44,151 bases of DNA from Armatimonadota bacterium (GCA_022567555.1 JADFGT010000012.1:1-44151); one strand, 5' to 3'; shown: positions 16,405 to 24,420, numbered from the stretch's first letter. Notes: generated from the letters alone by a model not told the origin. A program made the numbers and translations.

Positions 16405-17622
16405 CTACCTATCAATCTCCCCCAAAACGATGTCGATGCTTCCGATTACGGCTACTACGTCGGCTATCAACCGGCCGATGCACATCTGCCTCAACGCCTG
16501 GAGGTTCATGAAACTGCTCGGGCGTTCATGAAAGCGATAGGGCATGTTGCTTCCGTCGCTGACGAGATAGAATCCCAACTCGCCTTTCGGCCCTTCGATG
16601 CAGGCGTACGCCTCGCCCACCGGCGGATGATAGCCCTCCGTCCACAGTTTGAAGTGGTGGATCAGCGATTCCATCGAACTGTCGAGTTCCTCGCGGGGGG
16701 GCGGGACGACCTTGCGGTCGGTGCTGGTCCACGCTCCTTCGGGCAGGCCGTCAATCACCTGCTCAAGAATCTTGCACGACTCCTTCATCTCTGCAATGCG
16801 CACGAGGAACCGGTCGTAGACATCGCCATGTTTTCCGACAGGAATGAGGAAGTCATACTTCTCGTATCCGCTGTAAGGGTTCGTCTTGCGCAGGTCCCAC
16901 TCCACGCCGGAGGCGCGCGCGATAGGTCCGCCGCAGCCGAGCGCAAGCGCATCTTCCGCCGAAATGACGCCCACATGCCGGGTGCGCTCGATCCAAATCG
17001 GGTTCTTGACCAGCAGTATTTCGATTTCGTGCAGCGCGTCCGGAAACTCTTTCAGGAACTTTCGAAGTTTCGCCTCGAACCCGTCAGGCATGTCGCCCCG
17101 AAGGCCCCCGGGCACTATCCAACTGCACATCATCCGCACGCCTGTAAACATCTCGAACATGTCGAGTATCTTCTCGCGTTCCCGGAAGATCCAGAAGAAT
17201 GGAGTCATCGCGCCGAGGTCCAGCGCGTGCGTTCCCAGCCAAACACAATGGCTGGTAATGCGGCTGAGTTCCGTGAGCATCACGCGCAGCGCGTCACAGC
17301 GAGGCGGAATCTCGATATCGAGCAGTTTTTCGACCGCCAACGTGTATGCGAGGTTGTTTCCGTTGGTGGACAGATAATCCATCCTGTCCGTCATCGTCAC
17401 GCATTTGGAGTACTGTTGATATTCCCCCTCTTTCTCCATGCCCGTATGGAGATAACCGATCTGGCAGTCGAGGTCAACAATCGTCTCACCCTCCAATTCC
17501 AGCACGACGCGCAGAACACCGTGCGTACTGGGGTGCTGCGGCCCCATGTTCAAGACCAGCGTGTTCTCGCCTTTCTTCTCGAACACCGTTTCGGTGGAGG
17601 GCATGAAGGTGCGTTCAGGCAT
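16405..17622 (-). CDS. nuoD: NADH-quinone oxidoreductase subunit D (49 kDa)
   Basis: NuoD forms part of the quinone-binding Q-module of complex I, next to NuoB and NuoC. The 405-aa protein has the hallmark LNMGPQHPSTHGVLR near residue 25, GYLHTGMEKE, DRMDYLSTNGNN, and the C-terminal RFHERPSSFMNLQALRQMCIG ending in the conserved DIVLGEIDR. It is separate from nuoC, not fused. A 70-bp AT-richer spacer (17623-17692) divides it from nuoC and 83 bp from nuoE. Confidence 0.97.
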   Translation of the reverse strand: MPERTFMPSTETVFEKKGENTLVLNMGPQHPSTHGVLRVVLELEGETIVDLDCQIGYLHTGMEKEGEYQQYSKCVTMTDRMDYLSTNGNNLAYTLAVEKLLDIEIPPRCDALRVMLTELSRITSHCVWLGTHALDLGAMTPFFWIFREREKILDMFEMFTGVRMMCSWIVPGGLRGDMPDGFEAKLRKFLKEFPDALHEIEILLVKNPIWIERTRHVGVISAEDALALGCGGPIARASGVEWDLRKTNPYSGYEKYDFLIPVGKHGDVYDRFLVRIAEMKESCKILEQVIDGLPEGAWTSTDRKVVPPPREELDSSMESLIHHFKLWTEGYHPPVGEAYACIEGPKGELGFYLVSDGSNMPYRFHERPSSFMNLQALRQMCIGRLIADVVAVIGSIDIVLGEIDR

Positions 17623-17692
17623 TTTTCGTTTGTCAGTCGTCGTTTACGGCTCTATCGTATTGCGTAGGCTTTTCACTATCAACTGTGACCTG

Positions 17693-18295
17693 TTACCTCC
17701 CCGACACGTCTTCCGAACCGGTCTTTCCTTCGAAACTCTCTCCGGCATGGGGCATGGAGATGTCTTCGACAGCCGGGCCCTTGACACCCTTGGCGAAATC
17801 TACGTCTTCCCCCCCCAGAGGATACTCTTTGCGGAGCGGATGGCCCGCCCAGTCGTCCGGCAAAAGGAACCGCTTCAGTTTTGGATGGCCTTCAAACTGC
17901 ACACCGAACAGGTCCCAGATTTCGCGCTCGGGATACTCGGCGCCGGGATATACTGGTATCAGCGAAGGCACGGGCACGCCGTCGTCCGCGCCGGCCTTCA
18001 AAAAGATTCGCGAGTAATACTTCAACGAGTAAAGGTTGTATATGATTTCGAAACGTTCCGGGAGGTCGCGCTCATGTTTCCACTTGCTGTAGTCTACGCA
18101 GGTGCACTCAGAAAAAAACTTGTACTCCAGTTCCGGGTCGTCGCGCAGAAACAGGGCGACTTCGCGCAGCGCCTCACGCTTGATGCAAATGAACGTGTCG
18201 CCGCGAAACTCTTTGACCTTTATGATGGCGTCCGGAAACCTCTCACGAACGCGCACGACCTCCAACCGCTCTCCGTTCAAGACCGGCGCCGGCAT
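17693..18295 (-). CDS. nuoC: NADH-quinone oxidoreductase subunit C (30 kDa)
   Basis: This is a Q-module structural subunit of complex I. The 200-aa sequence contains the family signature YPEREIWDLFGVQFEGHP (about residues 120-137) followed by LKRFLLPDDWAGHPLRKEYPL. Its ATG overlaps the nuoA stop (ATGA at 18293-18297), so it is translationally coupled to nuoA, exactly where nuoB is normally found. A C8 tract (17809-17816) lies within the coding sequence near the GGED codons. Confidence 0.95.
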   Translation of the reverse strand: MPAPVLNGERLEVVRVRERFPDAIIKVKEFRGDTFICIKREALREVALFLRDDPELEYKFFSECTCVDYSKWKHERDLPERFEIIYNLYSLKYYSRIFLKAGADDGVPVPSLIPVYPGAEYPEREIWDLFGVQFEGHPKLKRFLLPDDWAGHPLRKEYPLGGEDVDFAKGVKGPAVEDISMPHAGESFEGKTGSEDVSGR

Positions 18296-18795
18296 CAGGT
18301 GGCGCTCCCGGCCGTTTCGGCGGCCGCCGGCGCGACCGAGGGAGGCACCGGACGCGGCTCATCCGAGACTTCGGGGCCTTCGGCCAAGTCACCCAATTTC
18401 GCGGGATGCAAGGTGGCGCTCACCTCCCAATCCAGCGCCCCTGAGCGGATGACGTATGCGTCGCCCAAAAACCAGAGAAACATATAAACCATCACGGCCC
18501 AAAAGCTGTATGCCGCCGCCGGGTGGCCGGTCTCCGTCCAGTCGCGGAAAACCGCCATCCAACTCCACAGGAACACGACCTCAATATCGAACAGGATGAA
18601 TAGCATCGCCACCAGAAAGAACTTGATGGGAAACCGCTCGCGCGCACTGCCGACCGGCTCCACGCCGCACTCGTAGGGCGCGCTCTTATAAGGGGTGATG
18701 CGCTTTGGGCCGAGCAGCCACGAGAGCGTCACCATCGCCGTGCAAATCACGGCCGCCAAAACTAACAGAAGCACGATCGGCAGGTATGGGTTCAC
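18295..18795 (-). CDS. nuoA: NADH-quinone oxidoreductase subunit A
   Basis: NuoA is a three-helix membrane subunit. The 166-aa protein shows helices at about 5-28, 58-80 and 95-113. The conserved loop [33 protein letters not shown] matches the family's YECG and FD(V/I)E motifs. Family members are usually about 120 aa; here about 45 extra C-terminal residues rich in Pro, Ala and Glu follow [14 protein letters not shown]. The start is GTG at 18795. nuoA is the first gene of the group and runs directly into nuoC. Confidence 0.93.
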   Translation of the reverse strand: MNPYLPIVLLLVLAAVICTAMVTLSWLLGPKRITPYKSAPYECGVEPVGSARERFPIKFFLVAMLFILFDIEVVFLWSWMAVFRDWTETGHPAAAYSFWAVMVYMFLWFLGDAYVIRSGALDWEVSATLHPAKLGDLAEGPEVSDEPRPVPPSVAPAAAETAGSAT

Positions 18796-18885
18796 AGCTC
18801 CGGGTCCACGGCCCCTGACCTCGGGCCTTTTCCGGCTTCGATTCGCCTCGCAAGGCCGAGTTTAGGTGCAGTGCGAGTGTACCTG

Positions 18886-19362
18886 CTACCAGACGTCGGC
18901 CACTCTCTCTTGAGGCGTCATCGAGGCCAACTGCTCCAGGTGGTAGATGTCATGGCAGACCATCATGCTCGCCAGGGCGCCTACGGTCGTCGTGCCCCGC
19001 TCCGGGTGCTCGACGGTCTTCGCGAAGTCCTCCGGTTTGAGGCCTCGGACGTAGGCCACGGTTTCCCCTCGCGCCTTCCGCCAGATGGCCAGCGAGTCCG
19101 ACGGGTCCTTCGAGGCGTAGTCGTTGTCGGTCGCCCTTTGGCTCTCGTCCCATACGGGCACCGGCGAGCCGGGCGATGTGACGCCGGTGCGGATGCGGTC
19201 CAGAAAGATCGGCTCCCAGTCGGCCAGGTGCGCCAAGACCTCGCGGGGTGTGAACCTCTCCGGGTCGGGCCGCGCGTCAACCTGCTCGGGCGAGAGACGC
19301 TCAAACTCGCGCCTAATCAAACCGGGCATCATTTCGAGGGCCGAGACCAGATACGGGTTCAT
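18886..19362 (-). CDS. DinB/YfiT-family putative metal-dependent protein
   Basis: The 158-aa four-helix-bundle protein has the three-histidine pattern of the DinB family: H in VLAHLADWEPIFLDRI, and two in MMVCHDIYHLEQL near the C terminus. Members include bacillithiol S-transferases and mycothiol-dependent isomerases; many have no known reaction. I chose ATG 19362 because TATAGT lies 7 nt upstream, and because the family begins near MNPYLVSALEMMPGLI. The longer frame from 19419 has an arginine-rich, non-family N terminus. It lies upstream of nuoA on the same strand with a 90-bp gap. Confidence 0.85.
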   Translation of the reverse strand: MNPYLVSALEMMPGLIRREFERLSPEQVDARPDPERFTPREVLAHLADWEPIFLDRIRTGVTSPGSPVPVWDESQRATDNDYASKDPSDSLAIWRKARGETVAYVRGLKPEDFAKTVEHPERGTTTVGALASMMVCHDIYHLEQLASMTPQERVADVW

Positions 19363-19369
19363 GGCAATG

Positions 19370-19375
19370 ACTATA
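19370..19375 (-). promoter_or_regulatory. -10 element TATAGT, leaderless-type promoter for dinB-like gene
   Basis: On the minus strand TATAGT is followed by CATTGCC and then the ATG at 19362, a 7-nt spacer that puts the predicted transcription start on the start codon. Confidence 0.45.
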
Positions 19376-19485
19376 CTCCGGCCGGGAGACGAGGTACGCC
19401 GGCCGCTCACCCGGCGCAACCCGCATATTCGCCCTTTGCCGGCCTGCCGGCGACCGGCGGTCGCCGGTCACGGGCGAGATGGCCC

Positions 19486-19491
19486 CATAAT
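19486..19491 (+). promoter_or_regulatory. -10 element CATAAT, leaderless-type promoter
   Basis: CATAAT is followed by CTGTT and then GTG (19497) and ATG (19500). The 5- to 8-nt spacing leaves no room for a ribosome binding site. This promoter is divergent from that of the dinB-like gene. Confidence 0.45.
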
Positions 19492-19496
19492 CTGTT

Positions 19497-20102
19497 GTGA
19501 TGGATATCTACGATGCCTGGAACGAATCCCTGGAGGACATCAAGAAACGGGTGACCGGCACCGGGACCTGGAACGCCCTGAACATCGCCGTGCCGGTGGC
19601 ATTCGAAGACGGCGTGTACGTGCTGGGCTTCCCGCAGAAGGAGGCTCCGCAGATGGGCCACCTGCGGATGGCCGGCACCCAGAGGGTGATAGAGAAGGAG
19701 TTAGAGAAGCGCTTCGGCGCGGAGGTCCGGCTGCAACTCTTAGAGGGCATCACCATCAAGGAGTGGAACGCCCACAAGCGCCGCCGCGCCGAAACCGACC
19801 GCCTGGGCGACGAGGCAGCGGCCCGGGATGCGCTTCGGGCCAAAGCCGCCGCCAGTTGGGACACCGTGTTCGAGAAGATAAGCCACGAGTACGGGGCCAC
19901 AGAGAACAAGGCGATGCCGCAGTCGAAGGCGCGCCTTCTCGAAAGATGCGTTGACCTGTGCGCGGAGGCGGTCACCGGCCGCGACATGGACGACGCGGGC
20001 GAGCGCAACTTCGCGCGGTGCCTGGATCGCATCGCCACCTATTGCGAGGTGCCGAGCGCTATCGTCGCCCGGCTGGTGCTGGAGAGGGCAGGGCGGCTTT
20101 GA
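19497..20102 (+). CDS. Hypothetical protein, possible DnaX-tail/DnaA-N-like domain
   Basis: The 201-aa soluble protein has two parts. The first (about 1-90) contains TWNALNIAVPVAFEDGVYVLGFP, QRVIEKELEKRFGAEVRLQLLEG and IKEWN. This strand-helix pattern resembles the small domain at the C terminus of DNA polymerase III tau and the N terminus of DnaA; that is my impression only. The second part is helical with an RRRAETDRL linker and ends in CLDRIATYCEVPSAIVARLVLER. Start is GTG 19497 or ATG 19500. It is followed by the composite repeat at 20143. Confidence 0.7.
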   Translation: MMDIYDAWNESLEDIKKRVTGTGTWNALNIAVPVAFEDGVYVLGFPQKEAPQMGHLRMAGTQRVIEKELEKRFGAEVRLQLLEGITIKEWNAHKRRRAETDRLGDEAAARDALRAKAAASWDTVFEKISHEYGATENKAMPQSKARLLERCVDLCAEAVTGRDMDDAGERNFARCLDRIATYCEVPSAIVARLVLERAGRL

Positions 20103-20142
20103 CCGAGGCCGTCGTTCTGGGCTGCGGCGCTCCCATGATGCA

Positions 20143-20279
20143 GGGTGCCACGGCTTCCGGAGCCCGTTTAGCCAATGAATGGACCCGTTAGGCGGCTCCC
20201 GGAGTCCATTTAGCCAACGAATGGGCCCATCAGGCGGTTCCCGAAGCCCGTTCACTCGATGAGTGAAGCCGTGGCACCC
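20143..20279. repeat. Composite repeat: 42-bp tandem units inside a 15-bp inverted repeat
   Basis: GGGTGCCACGGCTTC (20143-20157) and its exact reverse complement GAAGCCGTGGCACCC (20265-20279) flank 2.7 copies of a 42-bp unit (20153-20194, 20195-20236, 20237 onward). Each unit contains CCCGTTTAGCCAATGAATGG or a close variant. It sits in the 204-bp gap between two convergent genes, where a bidirectional terminator would be expected. A REP- or MITE-like element is an alternative. Confidence 0.85.
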
Positions 20280-20306
20280 GGCCTCAACGGAAAGCGACCG
20301 CCGGAC

Positions 20307-21211
20307 CTACGGCCGGAGGCTGATGGAAGTAACGTCCACCAGCCCGCTCAGGATCTGGCGTCGCTCGCCGGTGGCCCAGTCCCCGACTTCCGCCATGCTC
20401 TGCCAAACGTACTTCTCGTCTTCGTAGCGGACCAACCGGCGTGTGGATACCGTGGCATAGTGGGTCCTAGCGGGCCAAAAGCCCACGTCGTATCCGGAAC
20501 AGACACGCAGAGCCCGCCTACGTGCCCAGTCAATCCGATAGACAATGTAAGATCCCCGCAGCGTGCTGTTCCCGAGATAAGTCACTACCCATGCGATATT
20601 CTTCTTCTCGTCGTACAGCAGGTCAACGAACTCCTCGATCTTCGTGCCGATTCCGAGTTCCGTTCGCTCGCCTTTAAGTTCGATGTAAGCGCCTTTGCCG
20701 CCGAGTTGCAGGACCAGGTGGCCGGGGTGCTTCGGGTCCGATGACCTGGCCTCCAACCACATGTCCCCCGGCGACCACGGGCCCCGACCACTCCTTCTCG
20801 CGCGGGCACGGCCTTCCCGTCCCTGATGCGGTACGTCGTGTCGCCGATTACGTACGCTGGGTCCCCGGGCCGGTCGCTCCCCGGGCTTCTGCGTGAATGC
20901 ACCCACTTTCCCGCCGCGATCCGTCTTGGCTTCAGGGTCCGAACGTCGGCGATCCACAGTTCGTCCCCCTGCGGCCCATCCTGCACCCATGCGATGCGGT
21001 CTTTCCCGGCCCAGCGGACGAAGCCGCACTCCTTATCGCCGAACGTGACCTGCTTGCGGTGCTCGCCGGTGAAGTCGGACAGGTAGACCTTGAAGTGGCT
21101 GATCCTGGCGTCCGGCGGCGGGTAGTAGAACCTCGCGGTGTAGGCGACCGTCCACTCCACCTCCGGCGCGTTTCCCACGAGCGGCGCCAGGGCAAGAAGC
21201 AGGGCTATCAT
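20307..21211 (-). pseudogene. Secreted beta-propeller (TolB/WD40-like) protein, frameshifted
   Basis: The frame opens at ATG 21211 with a short signal peptide (MIALLLALAPLVGNAPE) and runs through FKVYLSDFTGEHRKQVTFGD, AWVQDGPQGDELWIADVRT and VIGDTTYRIRDGKAVPAREGVVG. It then loses sense near 20780. In the next frame the protein continues as PWSPGDMWLEARSSDPKHPGHLVLQLGGKG to the stop at 20307. Adding one G to the GGGGCCC run (plus 20779-20785) would restore about 300 codons. The repeated D(x)W and YL-type blades suggest a propeller, function unknown. It is either a genuine pseudogene or a sequencing error in a homopolymer. Confidence 0.75.
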
Positions 21212-21217
21212 GACCGA

Positions 21218-21223
21218 ATTATA
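21218..21223 (-). promoter_or_regulatory. -10 element TATAAT, leaderless-type promoter of the frameshifted gene
   Basis: On the minus strand a perfect TATAAT is followed by TCGGTC and the ATG at 21211. The 6-nt spacer places the expected transcription start on the A of ATG. This is the clearest example of the leaderless pattern in the window. Confidence 0.55.
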
Positions 21224-21250
21224 GGCGGGCTCCGGCCCGCGACGCCGGGT

Positions 21251-21277
21251 GGCACGGTCTGTCTTGCAAGCCGTGCC
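21251..21277. repeat. GGCACGG/CCGTGCC hairpin between two decayed genes
   Basis: GGCACGG (21251-21257) pairs with CCGTGCC (21271-21277). The 13-nt loop holds the palindrome CTTGCAAG. The GCCACGG/CCGTGGC arms of the 20143 element are similar in sequence, so these may be members of one dispersed repeat family. Confidence 0.5.
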
Positions 21278-21283
21278 GCTTCC

Positions 21284-21715
21284 ATGACGCGCGCCTCTGT
21301 GACGGTGACGCACGGCTCGGCCTTCGGCTCAGCATGCGGCGCCCGCCTCATCTTGGATGCGACTCGCGTCGCCCCTCATCCGTCCCAATTTCATCTGGAC
21401 CGGGCCGTTGAGGTGGCTCAGGAACTCGCCGCCGGGCAGACCTATTTGACCCATCCAGCGCATGTTCACGACTACGAGGAGGCGGATCTGGCGCTGCCGC
21501 AGGGGGTCAGTTTGCCGCATGACGGCCTGCGGATACGGGTCTCAGGATGGAGAATCTCGCAGAATGCTCGAAGTATCCCTAAAGAAAAGTTCGCAATCTA
21601 CCGGAAATATGACTGGGGACGGCCGATCCAGACCCAGCCACGGCGCCGACCGGATGAGCCGAGGTTGAGCGAAGACCGAGCCGGCCTGTCGGAGAGAGGG
21701 CCATGCCAAAACTGA
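21284..21715 (+). pseudogene. C-terminal remnant of a metallo-beta-lactamase-fold hydrolase (PhnP-like)
   Basis: The frame from ATG 21284 encodes ARLILDATRVAPHPSQFHLDRAVEVAQEL, then QTYLTHPAHVHDYEEADLALPQGVSLPHDGLRIRV (about 21340-21550). This matches the C-terminal part of PhnP-like MBL-fold hydrolases (usual form: DALR..PHP..F....ALE.A, TYLTH.SH..DH, LP.GV...YDGL.I). The N-terminal HxHxDH metal site is missing, and the first 20 residues and the Arg/Pro-rich tail do not look family-like. The end overlaps the following gene. It is probably a truncated gene rather than a functional enzyme. Confidence 0.55.
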
Positions 21716-21915
21716 TAGGCCTGATGTGCGCGCTTGCGGCCCTTGCCGCCGGGGTAATAGCGAAGACTGACCCGGCGACGGCGATAATGCGCGCCCTTAT
21801 CGCATTTATCGCAGGCACCATGCTCACCCAAGTCTGGTATGTATTCTTTGCCGCCCGAGTGACCACGGCGAGCCGCGCGCCGGAGACCGATTCCGAGGAG
21901 GAGAAGGCCGCCTAA
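21703..21915 (+). CDS. Small two-helix membrane protein
   Basis: The 70-aa protein has two hydrophobic helices (about residues 4-20 and 28-50; LIGLMCALAALAAGVIA and ALIAFIAGTMLTQVWYVFF) and a short acidic cytoplasmic tail (ETDSEEEKAA). I do not recognise the family. It ends 18 bp before the sigma factor and probably shares its transcript, so a role in membrane signalling to the sigma factor can be imagined but is not shown. Confidence 0.65.
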   Translation: MPKLIGLMCALAALAAGVIAKTDPATAIMRALIAFIAGTMLTQVWYVFFAARVTTASRAPETDSEEEKAA

Positions 21916-21933
21916 GGGTGCGGGGAGAAGCGC

Positions 21934-22719
21934 ATGGCAGGACTTTCGCAGCATCAATTGAGCCGCCTCTGGAGCGACTTTAAGAACGACGGCAGCCGTG
22001 AGGCGCGCAATGCCATCATCCAGAACTACTCCTATCTCGTCAAGATCACCTCAGGCCGCGTCGTCACGTCCATGCCCGCCGGCCTCGACCGGGAAGACCT
22101 GGTGAGTGCCGGCACGATCGGCCTGGTGAAGGCAGTTGACCAGTTCGACAGAGGCCGCGAGGTCAAGTTCGAGACGTACGCCATCGCCCTCATCCGTGGC
22201 GCGATACTGGAGATGCTGCGGGGCGAGGACTGGGTGCCCCGTTCAGTCCGCGAGAAACTGAAGGCCCTCGACAGAACGCTCGTCGCTCTCGAGGCGAAAC
22301 TGGGCCGGCCCGCCACGGAAACTGAAATCGCCGATTCAATGGGCCTCACGGAACAGGACCTCCGCGTGATTGTCCAGCAGGCAGGACGGACAGGCGTTCT
22401 ATCCCTGGACGACGTGATGTCCGGTTCCGAGGGCGAAGAGCACATTCACTTCATTGAACTGATCGTTGATGAAAACAGCCTGCCTGACCAGGAGACAGAG
22501 GGCCGCGAAGTCCGCCGTGTCCTCAGCGACAGCGTAGACAGACTGCCCGACAGGGAGCGCCTCGTCGTAGCCTTGTACTATTACGAGGGCCTGACGTTCA
22601 AGGAGATAGGCCGCGTGCTGGGTGTTTCGGAGAGCCGTGTCTATCAACTGCACACTCAAGCGATGACCCGCATCCGCGCAAACATGCGCGAGCAAGGAGA
22701 AACGTACGCGGCGCCATGA
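21934..22719 (+). CDS. RNA polymerase sigma factor, FliA/WhiG (sigma-28) type
   Basis: The 261-aa sigma-70-family protein has region 2 (NAIIQNYSYLVKITSGRV to DREDLVSAGTIGLVKAVDQFD and FETYAIALIRGAILEMLR), region 3 (VPRSVREKLKALDRTLVALEAKLGRP) and region 4 (LPDRERLVVALYYYEGLTFKEIGRVLGVSESRVYQLHTQAM). YYYEGLT and SRVYQLHTQA are hallmarks of FliA/WhiG/SigF-like factors. FliA normally controls flagellar genes, but none are seen here. A GGGGAGAAG ribosome binding site precedes the ATG. The small membrane gene upstream and the small acidic gene downstream probably form one operon. Confidence 0.92.
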   Translation: MAGLSQHQLSRLWSDFKNDGSREARNAIIQNYSYLVKITSGRVVTSMPAGLDREDLVSAGTIGLVKAVDQFDRGREVKFETYAIALIRGAILEMLRGEDWVPRSVREKLKALDRTLVALEAKLGRPATETEIADSMGLTEQDLRVIVQQAGRTGVLSLDDVMSGSEGEEHIHFIELIVDENSLPDQETEGREVRRVLSDSVDRLPDRERLVVALYYYEGLTFKEIGRVLGVSESRVYQLHTQAMTRIRANMREQGETYAAP

Positions 22720-22814
22720 GGACGTTCGGCGTTAGACGTCTGAGATTGAAGGCCGCAAAAATGCACAACGGGGGACTGAGAATCGAGATCTGAGACCCCC
22801 GGAGGAGGAAGGCC

Positions 22815-23096
22815 GTGGCTTATGACGGTCAAGACATTCCACGGGTAGACCCCTATCCCCACGTTAGCGACCGGGTAAGGCCGGCGGAGCAGAACCCGAA
22901 CCGAAAACAGCGCCAGCAGCGGGACGATGAGCGCAAGGCGCCCGATGACGTGTTGGACCTGCACGACGAAGAGGCCCGGGACGACGACCCGCGCTCTCAA
23001 GGAGGGCAAGCGCCCGCGGACGAGGGGGTACCCGCCAAGGAGCGGCCCGACAGCGAGGACGAGGACTCCGGAGACTCGCTCGACATATCTGCCTGA
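22815..23096 (+). CDS. Small acidic, probably disordered protein
   Basis: The start is GTG 22815 with an unusually strong ribosome binding site, GGAGGAGGAAGG, 1-12 nt upstream, which is my main reason to accept it as a gene. The 93-aa product (MAYDGQDIPRVDPYPHVSDR..., ending SEDEDSGDSLDISA) is almost all polar, rich in Asp, Glu, Arg and Pro, with no predicted core, so it is likely disordered. No family is recognised. It follows the sigma factor by 95 bp and may be an accessory of it. Confidence 0.7.
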   Translation: MAYDGQDIPRVDPYPHVSDRVRPAEQNPNRKQRQQRDDERKAPDDVLDLHDEEARDDDPRSQGGQAPADEGVPAKERPDSEDEDSGDSLDISA

Positions 23097-23330
23097 GCGA
23101 GACCCGGCGCCCAGCGCCGCCTGCGGCCTCGGGAGCGCCGGCCGCGCCCTGCGCGCGCGGCGGGTACATCGTTCCGGCACCTGGTGAGAGGCACTCTCCG
23201 TCTCGCACTCCTCCGATTGGCACGGGTTTTGCTGGTTAGACGGGTGTCGCCGCCGCACGGCCGCCGGTCGGACGGCGTACGCAACCGGGGGTATTCTCTC
23301 CCCGTTATCCTTGGGAGGAAAAAAACGATC

Positions 23331-24407
23331 ATGAACTTCATAGCCCGGTTTTCTGTGCTACCGCTGATTCTGGTTACGCTCGCCGGCTGTGGATGCGGCG
23401 GGGGTTCTGCATCCCGACCTATCGCCGAATTCAACAGCCGGAAGATCTCTGAGGAGACCTACTTAAAGCGGCTGGAGACGATGGCAAACGTCCGTGTCGT
23501 GATTAACGGCCAGACCGTGTCGGCGCGCGTCGCCGAGCCGTTGAGCCAACAGGCGCTGCGAGTGCTTTTGAGCGAACAGGCCATCCTGCAGGCCGCGCAG
23601 GATGAGGGTGTAGAGCCTTCGAAAGATGACGTTGAGCGCCGCAAGGACTTGCTTTCTGAGATTAACCCGAATTACATCAGCCAGCAGAAAGAGTTCGGCC
23701 TGACCAACAGCGACATAAACTGGCAGATACGGATGCAACTCGCGAATGAAAACCTCGTGAAGCGAGGTGTGGACGAGAAGACGTTGGAGGATATCGAGGA
23801 GTTCATTAGAGATAATCCGGAGGATTTTATTCAACCCGCCACTGTAACCATGCGATGGATCGTAGTTGACAGCGAAACCAAGCGGGATGAAGTGGATAGG
23901 GATTTGGGCCAAGGCCTGACGTTTGGACACGTGGCCAGCGAGCGCAGCATTGTGCGGAACGCCGATCGCACAGACGGCTCGTACCCTGCGACGTCCGGTG
24001 TACCGGTGCCGGTAGCGATCAACCGGTTCGCTGAAGACCTTAGGACCGTTGTCGAGAAGACAGCAGAGCGCGAAATCAGCGACTGGTTTGATATTCAGGG
24101 CCAGCACGTGAAAATATACATCGAGTCAAAGGTGCCCGAGCAAAAGGTCGAGCCTACGGCAGCGCAAAAGGAACTCATGAGAATCCAGTTGACGGTTCAG
24201 GAAGGCCGGCTGAACAACAACCTGAACCTGCTTGTGACCAAGAAACTGATGGACGCTAATGTGACCGTGCATCCGCCCTATCTGCGGAAGATGTGGAACA
24301 CTTTCACAAAGAGACTGGGCGACCAACTGGCTGATCTGTTTCCGGAGAGGGCCGGCGAGGCGACTCCGGCGGGCGGCGGAGTGGACGTCGGGGGCGAGCC
24401 GGAGTAA
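23331..24407 (+). CDS. PpiC/SurA-like lipoprotein (peptidyl-prolyl isomerase-type chaperone)
   Basis: The 358-aa protein has a lipoprotein signal peptide with lipobox LAGC (C20). A SurA/PrsA-type N-terminal helical domain follows (ISEETYLKRLE..., LLSEQAILQAAQDEGVEPSKDDVERRK), then a parvulin-like segment (ATVTMRWIVVDSETKRDEVDRDLGQGLTFGHVASERS...). Those of its class help outer-membrane or secreted proteins to fold. The parvulin portion is divergent and may be inactive. GGGAGGAA lies before ATG 23331. The longer frame beginning at 23184 lacks any signal peptide and was discarded. The 234-bp gap before it (23097-23330) has no further gene. Confidence 0.82.
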   Translation: MNFIARFSVLPLILVTLAGCGCGGGSASRPIAEFNSRKISEETYLKRLETMANVRVVINGQTVSARVAEPLSQQALRVLLSEQAILQAAQDEGVEPSKDDVERRKDLLSEINPNYISQQKEFGLTNSDINWQIRMQLANENLVKRGVDEKTLEDIEEFIRDNPEDFIQPATVTMRWIVVDSETKRDEVDRDLGQGLTFGHVASERSIVRNADRTDGSYPATSGVPVPVAINRFAEDLRTVVEKTAEREISDWFDIQGQHVKIYIESKVPEQKVEPTAAQKELMRIQLTVQEGRLNNNLNLLVTKKLMDANVTVHPPYLRKMWNTFTKRLGDQLADLFPERAGEATPAGGGVDVGGEPE

Positions 24408-24420
24408 GTCGCCGCCCGAC

